From: Papiliotrema nemorosa
Taxonomy: Eukaryota; Basidiomycota; Tremellomycetes; Tremellales; Rhynchogastremaceae
Length of the DNA: 64,000 bases
Direction: 5' to 3'
Assembly (NCBI GenBank): GCA_032158125.1
Contig: JASKOT010000052.1
Coordinates: 1 to 64,000, forward strand
Numbering within the stretch: position 1 is the first letter of the stretch; every line of letters starts with the position of its first letter. A program made the translations under genes and the position numbers. Below the pieces are notes generated by a model, which saw only the letters and a program-made list of their open reading frames with translations, was not told where the DNA came from and searched no databases. Shown here piece by piece: positions 21,201-33,214 of the stretch.

Positions 21201-24200
21201 CGACTGAGGATCTGCCTCTCATCGTGCTGCCATGAGCCATCACCCGCAGAACAACATACCAAAGGATCACCGCTGAACAGCCGTCTCCTCTCTTCCAGTT
21301 CTGCGATGCGGCCCTCTGTGATGCGCATCTGCGTTTCGGCCACACCCCTCGCTGCGCCAAGGTAGCAGATGTGTGACTTTTCGTGTCCAAACTTGGACAC
21401 TTCGAGCCGGTTCTCTTCTGCCAGAGTCTTATCATCGTCGACCTCTTCCGCCGAAGTCTCAGTGACGATCGGTTTCGCCTTGATACGTCTGGAAACGAAG
21501 ACTTGGGGACAATCCATCACGTCGATGACTTCCAGTTCGGGATTCCGGTCAAAAGGCTTTTTATCCGCATCGATAAAGTCGAAAAAGTTGAACCAGTCTT
21601 TCTTATCTTGCGAGAGCTCGGAAACGAGAGCGAAATGCGATCCGTCTGCTTCACCCGATTTTGGCGTCGTCTCGACAAAGTTGGCGCATATGCCTTTGAC
21701 TTGAATGCCGTTCAGGAGAACATCCGCGGCGTAAAAGACCTTGTGGTACGCCGGCGTCCGCTTCTTTGGCTTTTTCTTCTCGGCCGCTGTCGTCTCTGAC
21801 TTGAGCGAATCGGTCTGTGGCATTTCTGCTCCTGTTGATTCTGACCCTGTCGTCGAGATTGTCTCTGGCTTGGTCGACCCCTGCTCCATCATCATTGGCC
21901 GTTGGTCTGCACCTTGCACTGCCGTTCCCGGCTGTGTCGTCCCTTGTTCGATGCCTTGCTCTCTTCTTGCTTGTTCTTCCGCTTTTTTTGCTCGCTCTTC
22001 CGCCTCCACATGCAGGGTATAGGAGTCGGTCCTCTTGATTTCCGTCTGCCGCTGATGGGCATCCGCACGGATCCGGTCGACACGAGCTTTAAGACCAATG
22101 GACTGTGATTTACCAGCTTGCCAAGTCTCTTTCGATGTTTGTACGTAGACGTGCGATAAATAGACGGGAGCCAGATCGCATCGGTACTGCTATCAGCGTA
22201 GCCGCAAAATGTACTCACCTTGATGGTGCCAATACTCTTCCCAAACTTGATGGATGGAGGAGGCTGACCTGGGAAGAGTGCACCTTGTCGAATCGGCAGG
22301 TGTATCCCTGAAAAGGTGCTACCATCAGCGCGAATCAAATGTTCCACTTACGCCCACCAAGCCCCAAAATGCGTAGTAGCTTTGGGACTGAAATGGAGGC
22401 TGTTCTGAACGTCTGAGTCGTTGGTCGACTTCCCGGACGTCTTGTTCAGCGGAGCAACAACCGAGACGGAAAAGTGTATAAAGTCTGACCGGAAACCCTC
22501 GTACGAGTCGGGCGTCTATGGTCAGCTATAAACACGTGTTCGCTCACCCTGCCCAGCCCTTTTGCTTCCCTCTCGATAGCCTCGGGGGAACGGAGAATGA
22601 CCTCTTGGTGCCGCTTGAAATTGAAGATTCGGCATTGACGTCGGGCCAGTAACTTTTCCTTGCCACAATTCTCCGCGCAATTCCATTCTCGACATGTCCT
22701 CTCAAAGACGAATCCGAAACCGACTCGCACGCCGTTGAGGAATCGAGCGCAGGGTTTGGTATACCGTCTCTCGATCAAGGCTTGCTCCGACGGCAAATGG
22801 CCGTCTTTTTCCGTGGAAGATTCATCGGGGACTGTGCGCTCGTTACCCATCGCGGCATCATCGTGTAGTGCGGTCAAACTGTGGTCAGTTTGGTCGCCAT
22901 GTTTTGCTTACTCTGGAATGGCAATGAGAAGCTCTGAGGAGCAAATCTGAATGGTTTCGTGTTGATCGTTTGGCTGGGCAATTTCCAGTTTCGTTCCTCC
23001 CTTCCATGAAAAGGCAAACCCAGCGCCGTGTCCAACGACAGCATACGGATCGAGGGAACCTAGAGTCAGTGGCATCACATATTGACCCACCTTTCAAATG
23101 CAAATGCACGTTGCCGACGAAATTGACCGTGACTTTCCAGTGTAGGACCAACTTGAACTTGTCCCAGAACCCAACTCTTGGACTGGGATCCCTTGGAGGG
23201 TGCGAGAGCGTCTCGATGACCTTGGTAAAGTCTTGAATAGCCGGTTGGTAAGAGTTTCCCCAGGTGAACTCGGTCGTTCGGGGCGTGTTGATATTTATCA
23301 CTGGCCGAGTATACGTCTTGACCGGCATGATGGTCTTGGCGATTTGGACAGTGAGATCAGAGGCGTTGTAATCTCCACAGCCCTCGGGGACAATAGTGAC
23401 GGGGATCATCATGAGCGAATCGTCGCCTTGCAATTCTTCGGAGATGATAAACGGCGTCTCGAGCTGCCAGGCCGGCTTGTCGCCTTCGGGTACCGCGGGA
23501 ATCCTTACAAGGGGAAGCGGATAGTCTCGTAATGTGGCAAGACCACCCGCCATTGACCAGGACAACTTGATCGGAACCATCAGGGAAAATTCAACCCCCT
23601 GGTCAAATGGGGTCGACACGTCGCCCATGTATTGGATGATCTCGTCCCGAGACCAACCTAGGTCTTGAACGCCAATGTCCACCCCAGAGAGGGCAAGTCG
23701 GAAGAGCGGCACAGTATAGGTGGGAGGCACCACTCGGATTGGGAGCGACACGTTGGACCACCCCGCATCGTCCAAATGCTTTGATGCAGTCTGCTGTCGG
23801 CGACGCTGTTCCTGCTTGGCGAGCCGGCTACGTCGAACCCATCGTCTCGAGTGAAACCAGTCGAGGCGGTTTCGCGCATCCTCGTAAGAAGTGGTGAGCT
23901 TGGCTGTGAGTTTGCCAAACGCTTGGGTCGGTTCTATATCGTCGTGGCCTTGTATCGCGCGCCGCGTCTCTTCAATCAGGTGTACTTTGGCTTCGAAAAG
24001 ATCCTCCAGCTCGTTTCGCTTCTCCTGTTCGGCCATTCCCGCTCGCCAGATGAGGTTGAGATTGGTCTCGATGGGATCATCCTTGGCTTCCAGGGAGAGG
24101 TGGTCGATGTTCAGACGAATCGCCGGGAGTCGCTTGGGATCCTCTGAGACGGGCTTCTTTACTGTTCGGGCCGTGCCCTCTTCAAAATTGGTCACGAGAA

Positions 24201-27200
24201 GTTTGAGCGCTTTAATGGTGACATTGATGTTGAGAATCAACTTGGAGAGTTTATAAGTGACCGGTATGCGTACTCGGAAGGCGACAGCGTTGATGTTGAA
24301 CGATCTAGGCTGGCCAGGGGCGGCGGCCTGAACGGCGAGAGCCTTAATCCGACCGAGCTCTTCCCACGAGCCGATCACCCGTGGACTGGGCACAAAGGCG
24401 AGCACCTTTTTGGCAGTCATGTGAGGACCTCCTGCTGATTTGGAAATGGCGACATTGTCTACGTAGATGTATAGCTGTTCTCGAAGTGGAAAGGCGAAAT
24501 GCATCTTGATCGATGGGCAAGTGACCTCGAGCCGGATGTCGGGTCGCTCTTTGTGCCGAGAGGAAGACGGCTTGTACGCCTTGGCAATCTTGCGCAAGGC
24601 TAGGACCACCAAGAGCACGCAGTACACGTGTGAGAGATCGCAGACCAGTTCAACATTGTCAATTTTGCTTGTGACCTTGTGAACGACCGGCGCGTCGGCG
24701 GTCATTCTCACCACGCCCCAATTGACACACACCCGCTTGATTCGAGCCATGGGTCGAGAGGCCTGATCGGTCCCTTTCATTTCGAACGGTTCGACATTGT
24801 TGGCGAAATCAGCGCTCTGGGGTCGCTCGTGTTCGGCGTTACGTCGAAACTCCCACCCAACATACTCTTCCTCTGTAGTCCTCACATTGGGTTGCTTGAC
24901 TGGGCCATGGGATAAGCTTGTACCTCCAGACGCAGAGAAGCGTTGACCATCGTAAATTGGCTTGACGAAAATTTCGGTGAGGGTGAAGGAGACGAGAGCG
25001 GCTCGGCCGTCTTGTGCCGAGAGGGAGTTTTCAAACGCCAGAGCCTGAGTGGTAATATCCTCGGGCAATCTGAGTTTGGCACGGTTGAGAGAGATCTGCG
25101 AATGTCGATTGAGAGGGCAGTGCGCGCGTCGACTATAGTACGCATACTCCCATAAAACGGTTGTTTGGATCCACAACCCCCGAGAAAGCTTCATGTTGCA
25201 ATCGGGATTTGGATCCTGATGCCCGATGAAAACGCTGACCAAACCAAGCGAAACTCGGGCGGATACACCGGATGGAAGTCGACAGAGCAGTGCTTGCGAT
25301 TTAGGCTGCGACGAATCGGTTGCCGGTCGATGCGCTTTGGCCATGGCGCTGAGCGCGTCGATGACTGGCATGTTCCAGAGATTGAGTTTAACTCCGCTGT
25401 CGATGCCGAGATCGAGCAGACACGACGTAGACTCTGGGTCTAGGGTGGTGAGCTCTGTTCCGTCTTCCTGGACAATTTGTCGACCTTGCACATTGGCTGA
25501 AATGGTACCGTGTGCTCGCCCGATCGAAGCAAGATGATAGGTCTCTTGGTTTTTCGAGGTCGGTTTGGAGAGTGACATGTGGAGTGATATAGGTTCGAGT
25601 ACGACCGATGCTTCTGCCTTCATGCCGAGTGAATAGTCGTCGTTTAAAGAGCCAGCAGTGGAAAAGTGTCGTCTGAGTTCGGGTCGTAGCATTTCAGCAG
25701 GTTGAGCATAATCAGCCGCCTCTCCTGCCTCTTCGCGCCGTTGGCGGAGCTCTTCTTCCCGTTTGAATGCGGATCGATTGACAGAGCGATCTCGTCGGCG
25801 AGCCACGATATCGGTAAAGTTGGTGAAACAACCCAAATGTAGTCCGTCAGAGGCTAGGGTAAGCGTGGTCTGATGTTCCGAGACTCGATCGGCGAGCTGT
25901 ACCATGGCATGGCCAATGTCGAGGACGATCCGGACCCTAGGTGGGATGGGCGAAGGTTTACGGGTGGCAGGGGCTTGGGAAGGGTGCTTTGGGCGGTGTC
26001 GTTTCCATGATTGGCTCAACTCGTCTAAAAGCTGGACGTCACCTGCGACATCGATGGAATCGATCGAGCCGTTGCCAACCAATAGGGCCAAGTTGGGATC
26101 CGAAGCAAAGAGCAATTCTTCCCGGCACCACCCGTTGGGTCTCCAAGTGGAAAGACCATCAAACTGGGCACTTCGCATCTGGACGAGTTGGGTCATCTCG
26201 TGCTTCTTTTCACCTGGAGCGATACACTGTAGACCAATCGTGTCCCACCCAAGAGCAAAAGCAAAGCCCCGGACTTGACTCTCGGGCGAGGTGTTTGTGC
26301 CAAAGGCGTTTCTGGCGCGCAGATCGGTGGAAGAGTCGGCTGCATTGAGCTTGCAAGAGACGTGAGCGAGATCGAGCGAGAGATTAAATGCGTCATCGAG
26401 TGTGGCCATGTCGGTCAAGTCGGTGTAGGACGAGTTGGCTGATACGGGGGACGAGTCGGACGTGGGGAGGCGATGTGAAACGGTGACTTGGTCTAGGGAG
26501 AGCGCAACGGACTCGAATGCTCGCATAATGATCTACAGTCAGCAGGGTCAGGATATCGACTCACCCTCGGCATTGACCGAGGCAGCCATCGCTGCTTGGA
26601 CTGATCCTCATCTCTCGGCGGGGCCAACTTGTCCTTGTTCCGCTTGACCAATTCTTGGAGCTTTTCGACCGACTCGAGCGTGGTGGACAGTTTGGCGAGG
26701 TGGACTTCGGTTCTAAGCGTGTCTTCACCTAAAAGACCCTTTTTTGGGCCAAACCCGAGACCAAGGACCGCTTTAGAGACTCCGTTGAGGGAGACGAGCC
26801 GATCATACCCCTCGGTGGGGATCACCGATGTGGTTCGAGTGAATCGTGGATGTAACAGAGAATGAAAGGACCCCACAGAGGCAAAACTTCGCGGTCGTTT
26901 GCCTAGAGATCGGATCGAGTCTTGCGGAAGACTTTCCGTCTCCGTCTTGGAGGTGTCGGCAGGTACAGGGAGGATGAGCGCAACGTCGTCGATAGACAAC
27001 GAGAAGGATACCGAGCCGTGAGCTCTTGCGATGGCACGAGACCACACTTGACCCGCCGTGCTGGTCATCTTCGACTGCAATTTCGATGCGCGTCGTCGAG
27101 CGTGTGCCATCCGGGAGAGTCGCGTGGACGAAATGTGATTGCACTCCTGCTCTGTGGTAGCATCGGGCTTGCCGTCAAAGCCAAATGACCTGAATTGGAC

Positions 27201-27866
27201 CGCGGGGGAGATGGGGGGAGAGTTGGGCGGGGAAAACTCATTCATGGGTGAGAGGAGCGGGTTTGCCCGTCTATATTCTTCCACGGGTGAAGTGGGTGCA
27301 ATCTTTGGAGTGGCATCTCCCGGCTCGTCACCCTCAAATGTGACTTTGACACCCAGATGGAGGTTCTTGACCCCGAGCTCGAGACCGTCCAAATCGTCAA
27401 AGATGATTCGGACATCGGAGATTTGGATTGAAATGATACGTGCTAAAGATGGGTAGTGATGGATAAACAGATGCAAGGCGGAAGACGTGATTCGGCCTTT
27501 CCACGAGGAGATGCCCTATGGTCAGCTCAAACGTGGCTAAACGCATACGGCTGATTTTGGTTTGGACTGCTCAGTCTGCTTGATCCCTTTCTTCACCCTA
27601 AAGCTGACACCCTCGATCTTGAGAATGAGCAACCCCACCTCGTCCGACTTGAGACCACCCCAGAGCCAGTGGATCCGCTCGACCCGTAGAGTGGGGACGA
27701 CCGCATTGGGGAAGGCTCTGGAACGGTACTCGAGACCTCGGGCAGCAAGGATGGAGAAGGAGGATACTCTGAATTGAGTGAGTCGAGCGAATAAGAGGGG
27801 GAAGAGGTAGTATCGCAGTAGTAGCGAAAAGGTAATGAATGATAGTATCAGATGAACCCAGGTCAT
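18219..27866 (-). CDS. FMP27: FMP27/BLTP2 (Hobbit) bridge-like lipid-transfer protein
   Basis: A single gene of about 3,060 aa in roughly 14 exons. Members are rod-shaped, repeating-beta-groove proteins anchored by an N-terminal helix at ER-plasma membrane contacts, where they move phospholipids. The start MTWVHLILSFITFSLLLRYY is that membrane anchor. Residues around 1560 read PRVGFWDKFKLVLHWK, the GFWDK domain; later come LHFSPKATTHFGAWW and GLEWPDAKDERGQEIK, the region named WPPW in this family, and YNALYNVVTDLLIY. Exons checked in phase include 27549-27866, 26565-27515, 23091-26532, 22912-23059, 22548-22878, 22352-22515 and 22219-22318. The last exon is probably reached by an intron with a GCTGAT branch, ending at 18219; without it the stop is 18287. 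Confidence 0.93.
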
Positions 27867-28494
27867 TGTAGCAATGTCAAAGGGGTAGATGACGGTGCTG
27901 GAATGTGAGCGTTCGTTTTGGGATGAGCGTTGGAAGCAAGACTCGAAAGGGGCTCTCACAAGCTATATGGATAAAATTCCGGGCATGGTCACCCTCAACC
28001 CGCAGGGGACGGAGCTAAGGGGAGGCCGGTTTGGATTCAGACGTTCCGGTCGTGACTGATATTTGGACTGCTGGCACCTTCCACACCGGTCAGTCGCTTT
28101 GATTCGAGTCGATTCAACCCTCGAGGAGCTGGCGATGGTTGGTCGAGATTGGAACAGTGGTCGTCGACACTCGACGCTGCAAGGGGTGGACCTACATCAT
28201 CCACTCAGCCGTGAGTATGATTACGTAATAGATTTCAAGTCAGGCGCGCGAGCGGGATCAAAATTTGGGTGGACGGCTCGACCCTTTTGATGGCATCGAC
28301 GAGCATACACATCTCACCTACAGAGCTGAAAGAGCAGACACTTTGTGCGGTATATTTGTCCATCAGAATCCATTGCGACCTTGCACCGACTCGGTTTACC
28401 CTCACACCCCCTCGAAAGGCGACCTCCATCTCACGAAAGCTTCTGGACGAGCCCGCAGACTTCAGCTACACCTTTCCCCACCCCTTCTGCCAAT
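27867..28494. promoter_or_regulatory. Divergent promoter region FMP27 / small orphan
   Basis: A 628-bp region between the FMP27 start and the ATG at 28495. The final 100 bp before 28495 are C/T-rich. Open frames extend upstream of 28495 in the same frame, but their composition is not protein-like. Confidence 0.4.
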
Positions 28495-28821
28495 ATGCCG
28501 CGCTTTGTCAACCTAAACGCGCTCTCGCAACATCAATCCCAGTTTGTCCGCAGTCTGGCCGGTCCGATGCCCCGGAACTCTGTCCTTCTCAAACCCTCAC
28601 CACATCAATTCTACCTCACCCTGGACAAATCGGAAATACCGCCCAATGTCAGGATACAAAACTTCATCGCAAAGGAGAGAAGCGTGTGGAGAGGGAAAAA
28701 CGAGGACGAGAAGAGGGGGCCGAAAGCGGAAGAGGAGGAGTTTGGGCAAAACTGGAGGCGGCATCAAGGACGAGCGGCTAGGTCGAAAGGTGGTTTGGTC
28801 TGGGCTCTGAGGGAGAGGTAG
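28495..28821 (+). CDS. Small basic protein, unrecognised (108 aa)
   Basis: A single exon beginning MPRFVNLNALSQHQSQFVRS and ending GGLVWALRER. The N-terminal 30 residues are basic with no acidic residues, resembling a mitochondrial presequence. The middle reads QFYLTLDKSEIPPNVRIQNF, and the C-terminal third is highly charged (Lys/Glu then Arg-rich). No domain is recognised. A small mitochondrial or ribosome-associated protein would fit, but this is inference. The ATG at 28495 follows a C/T-rich tract, which supports it as the start over in-frame upstream codons. Confidence 0.55.
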   Translation: MPRFVNLNALSQHQSQFVRSLAGPMPRNSVLLKPSPHQFYLTLDKSEIPPNVRIQNFIAKERSVWRGKNEDEKRGPKAEEEEFGQNWRRHQGRAARSKGGLVWALRER

Positions 28822-29094
28822 TGTGGGGGGAGTCAGAGGAAGGACGGAGCAACGGAAGGAAAGAGCCGTGAGGGCTGGTGGAAGCAATGGAGCTTCAGTT
28901 ATACGACTTGTACAATGCATTCATCAGATGTCTGCACACCAAGGGAATCCCACCTGGATTGCCTTGAATGCCCCCCGTGCTCGCAACCATGCAGGTAGAT
29001 CACCGTCGCACTGGAGTATCGGAGTAAAAAACACCTGCAGCATGGATGCAGACTGGCCTGTACATAGCGCAATATTCTCTTGATCTATTTGGCC

Positions 29095-29618
29095 TGAGTA
29101 GAGACATCACCAAAGAGTGCCCTTCCCCGATTTGACAATCTCATGAAACCCATCTTGGCATCCTGCTCGTCTATACTCCTACCCAGGTCAGCAGGGTCTC
29201 AGGCAGATCATATCACCCACCTCTTTTTCATTTCTCCTCGGTAGGTGACATCCTGTAGAGACGCACTGGCCAACGCTGTTCCAGGTAAGAACAGTGCTAG
29301 TGCCAAAAGAGCTTCCACAATGATCTTATTGTCAGCTCAGTCTCTCAGTGACTCGACACGGCGACGAGGTGACTCACAGAGGTAGGAAGAGTCGCTGTGG
29401 CTGCTCTATTGCCTGATAGTGCCTTTAGCGTGGAAAGATCTGGATGATCAGCAACACAGGGGGTTTGAGTGGTTCGGGAGGAAGATGATTTACGCTCATA
29501 AGTGGAGAAAGCGGCTGGTCGTCAATGCACACTCGACGCAGCAATCCTCTTGCTCACCATGCAGAAGAGCGATGCACGACACTGCGACGAGAATCTTGCC
29601 TATTGAGGAGGACATCAT
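29095..29618 (-). CDS. EMC5: ER membrane complex subunit 5 (EMC5/MMGT1)
   Basis: Small subunit of the ER membrane complex, an insertase for tail-anchored and polytopic proteins. Five exons encode about 112 aa. The start (M)MSSSIGKILVAVSCIALL is the first membrane helix. A 21-nt exon at 29494-29514 supplies AFSTYE, joined as HAAFSTYEHLSTLKALSG, which restores the family sequence. Then come a second helix (IIVEALLALALFLPGTALA), VTYRGEMKKR, and the conserved ending SNRGRALFGD. Either of two adjacent ATG codons (29618, 29615) could start it. It diverges from NDC1. Confidence 0.88.
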
Positions 29619-30060
29619 GTCGAGGCTACAACAGTGAATAGGAGAATCGACGTCAATCGCGTGTACCAAGCCAAGCGGGGTTGGCTATACACCCCTCGTC
29701 TTCATCGCGTCACGCCTTGTCGGCCAAGAATGCTCTCAGCGCTACGAAGACCTGCTCTTCTGTGCATCTGCAAAATACAGCCCTCTTTAACATGCATGCA
29801 TAAGCCGTCGGTGTCTACTGAGGGTCTGAGGGGGTAGCTGGCTGGTTCCGTTGGAAATGTTTCGTACAACTCGTTAACTCGAGCCTGACTTTTGCAACAA
29901 CCCTTCCAGCAGCTCGATTCCTCACCTCACATTTCCCAACAACGGAGATCAAGCGGAGAGCGGGCCTGCAATTGCAGCCGAAGACCTTGCCTCCAAATCA
30001 GTCTGGCGCAGCGAAGCGAAACCTTCGCGAGGGGCGCTGTAGTTTTGACAAAACTGCATT
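29619..30060. promoter_or_regulatory. Divergent promoter EMC5 / NDC1
   Basis: A 442-bp region between two start codons. I see no convincing coding sequence, repeat or known box; short open frames lack protein-like composition. Confidence 0.45.
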
Positions 30061-32360
30061 ATGTCCACCTCATCTTCGCCCCGACCAGCTGCTCTGGTAA
30101 GTTGTGGAGCTCAATGTATACAGATAACTAACGCCCAAGCCTTTAGCCAGGATCGAGACCCAGTATAGGGTGAGTCGTCTCCTGCTGCGTTCCCCAATCT
30201 GACCTCCAGCGAGCACTCATCAGACGATGGTTTGATTTTACATGGAGGGCTGCCTTCTTCGCTGGGATAGTGACTGCCATATCCACCTTTGCCATCACGA
30301 GTCAGCTACCCTGCTCCCTGGTATCGGTAGTCGGCTGACATAGCCAGGAGAAGGGTCTTCCTTGGTGTACGGCTTCCTCGGTGGTTTAGCTGCATTTCCT
30401 GTCGTTCTTTACCCTCTACTATCGAACAGACGATTACAGATCACCAGTGAGCAGTCAGACCTGACTGTAATATAGTAGCTGACCCTCCAGACCCACCAAA
30501 GAGCACAGCGAGCACATCATTTTTGACCGCCTTCACCTCGACCGTTACTTCTGCCCGTCCTCTCCGCTTGTTAAGCTCATATGTTCTACTCGCTGGGACA
30601 TTCTCCCTCCTCTTCACCCAAGTCATCAGCTTGACCAACTCTTCTCCAGACCTCGGTTTATTCAAGACCACTGCGTGAGCTACCAACTGCACGAGTGGCC
30701 GCAACTGACAACAGTCGTCACCCGTTGCACCTCAATGAACGGGTCGCCTTCCTCTTTTGGGGAAACATTCAATTCTTCTTCCTCCTAGGTATCGCCGATC
30801 TGCTTCGCGCCAGGTTCGAGTCGACTTGGCCAAGACGACGCGTAAGCTCGCCTCGCTTCCTCGCACATGGGCTCCTAGTTGACATTCAGACACCGCTGTT
30901 CATCGCAGCCCAGAAGAGCCTGAACGAGGGTATCCTCTCCTTGTTGGAGGTTATCCCCATCCATGGATGGTTCTCCTTCCTCTTCGTCGCCTTTACACCG
31001 ATATACTCTGTCTTGTACTGGTATTTCAGACGAAGAGTCTGGCTATCCTTGGCCCGATGGTGGCTTGCGTGAGCTCTCTCGTGCGCGCTATGACTTCGCT
31101 GACAGCAGACCTTTTGTCATCAACTGGGCCAGACTAAGCAAGACCAACCTCTCGACGGGTCTCATCACTTATCTCTATGTGCTCATCTTCTCTTCGATGG
31201 TGCTGCTGCGACTTCCCACGGCGATTCTAAACGTCTATGTGACTCAGGTAGGCTGTCCTTGATGTCCATGGATTCAGCTAAGATACAGCCCCTCAACTTT
31301 GACGCGCTCACACGGAAGAGTCCCCTCGGACCCGATCGATACCTCCTCACCGCTCTGAAGTCTGGCAATGCGTATCAAGTAGTCAGCCTCTATGCCCTGT
31401 GTATGATCTGAAGCTGATCATGCAGCACTTTACGCTCATGGAGTTGCTACGCGTGTCTCACGACAAGTCTCGTCGTGCAGGCATCTTCATCGCCGACGCG
31501 GATAAATCTGGAAAGCAGCTCGTCTACGTCTTGGAACTCTGGCAAGCCCTGCTGCTCAACTTTGGCCGATCATACCAGACGCTTTCGACACGAGGCGGCT
31601 CGCGTCCGCTCACGACGGCTCGACCTGCTCCCCCGTCTGCACCAGATCCAAGAGCGATCAAAGTGCAGCAAGCGGATGTCTTTCGACCGATCAACAAGCC
31701 GAAATCAGCCATCGAAGCGGCACTGCAATCGACACTTGATGGTCCTGTTAGACCTACCCCTCCGGCTGTTGTGAACGCTGAAAAGGTGGTACTCAATGTC
31801 GAGAGCAAGGCTCTAAAACAAGTGGAAGGTGTCGCTCAACAGGCGCTCAAAAGGATAGAGGGTGTCCCTGTCGGAGAGGCAGTATTGGCCGAGACCAAGG
31901 GGTTGGTGCAGGGTGTGTACCAATGGTATGGACGAGACTGGGCCAAAAGGAGCGTGGGCACAAGTGTGCCCGACCCGTCTGTTACCAACTGGACCATGGA
32001 GAGTGAGTTTTTGGTCCTACTAATGCTCACACTCAGTCTTCACTGCTCTAAGCGTCGCGTCAGCCGAGGAGGACAAGTATGGGTTTGTCCAGTCCGTCTT
32101 GCCCGCCACGCTCGAGGCTATCGTGCGGTACCGGTCCGCCCTGCTAAACCTCGAAAGCGAGCTCTTGATAGGATGTCAGACGCTAGGTCGGGGCGGAGAG
32201 GCCGCCGCGGGGGAGGTTAAGCGATTGATAGGGGACCACATTCAAGGTGAGTTTCCCATGAGCGAACCGAAGTTGACGTTAGCGTGTGATCGAAGTGTTC
32301 TCAGAGTGGGAGAGCGTTTTGGAAAGAGCCTATCAGCATTCAGGTTTTCTCCTGGGATAG
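30061..32360 (+). CDS. NDC1: Nuclear pore membrane protein Ndc1
   Basis: Transmembrane nucleoporin that anchors the pore to the nuclear envelope and, in fungi, helps insert spindle pole bodies. Multiple short introns join into a protein of about 590 aa. The N-terminal half has six likely membrane segments, for example AAFFAGIVTAISTFAI, YGFLGGLAAFPVVLYPLL, SYVLLAGTFSLLFTQV, FWGNIQFFFLLGIADLL, FSFLFVAFTPIYSVLYWYF and YLYVLIFSSMVLL. The soluble C-terminal half includes PDRYLLTALKSGNAYQHFTLMEL, as in fungal Ndc1, then a Pro/Ala-rich linker and helical end. The stop at 32358-32360 follows an in-frame last exon, HSGFLLG. Identification rests on topology plus the central conserved block. Confidence 0.82.
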
Positions 32361-33214
32361 CGGCGCAGTTGACAGACATCTGTAGACCTCTAGAGACGAT
32401 CCAAGATGATTAACGAGCATGCAGAGTCTACCAAATTTACCGGGAAACCCAAGGCATATCGGAACTATTCGCACCATTGCTCTGCATGTCCAGGCACGAC
32501 CCTCGAAATGCGATTTTTGAGTGTGGCGCATGTTTCCCATCGGGGTCGCCCCAGTTTAATTCCCAGTGGCGTCTTGTCACTAGAGTACTGCGTCTCGTCG
32601 CTCTTCCCACCCAGCGCAGGGGACGTCGCTTCAGAAGCGATGACGGTTGTTGACGGGGAGTTGTGCTCGTTTGGTGATAAGGTTCCTCATGAAACTCCTC
32701 TCCAACTCGTGGTAAAGCTCCGTCCGGAACGTCGGTTATGCAACTACGACGCTAGCTTATCTCCTACACTCCGAGCTGGCAGTTTTGTCGCTGACAAGCT
32801 ATCGGCACAATGACGACGTCCTAGGTAAAAATCTCACTCTCTTGCGCCTTTGACAGCTGCTCGTTCCTGTGTCGTCTGCTTCCCATCGCTCACTCCGTGC
32901 GCTCCGCCCCCGACCGCATCTTGCCAAGGACTGGCCCCGAACAAGACTTTGAGATTGACTACGACCCAGCTCGAGCCAATGAGAAAACTTGCACCTGTCG
33001 ATAGAAATAAGCACCAAAACGCCTCTTGACGGGGTGATCGTCCACCGTCGTCGCTCCTTTGATAAGCCCTTTGCTACACCTTCAACTTATACTTGTGTGT
33101 ATACCCGTACATTGCATTTACTTTGACATAGTCGACTATTCGTATCGTTCCCATCGCAAATATTCGCCATGAGGATATGACCATTGCACTATCTACTACC
33201 CTCGCCAACCCACC
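32361..33214. other. Intergenic region NDC1 - kinase
   Basis: An 854-bp spacer. A 135-codon plus-strand frame (32406-32813) overlaps the NDC1 3' end region but has no recognisable content and no splice pattern. The remainder presumably carries the kinase promoter. I see no repeat or RNA gene. Confidence 0.4.

Noticed and set aside
32406..32813. 135-codon plus-strand frame after NDC1
   Set aside because: It begins within the NDC1 3' region, has no known motif and no spliced continuation.
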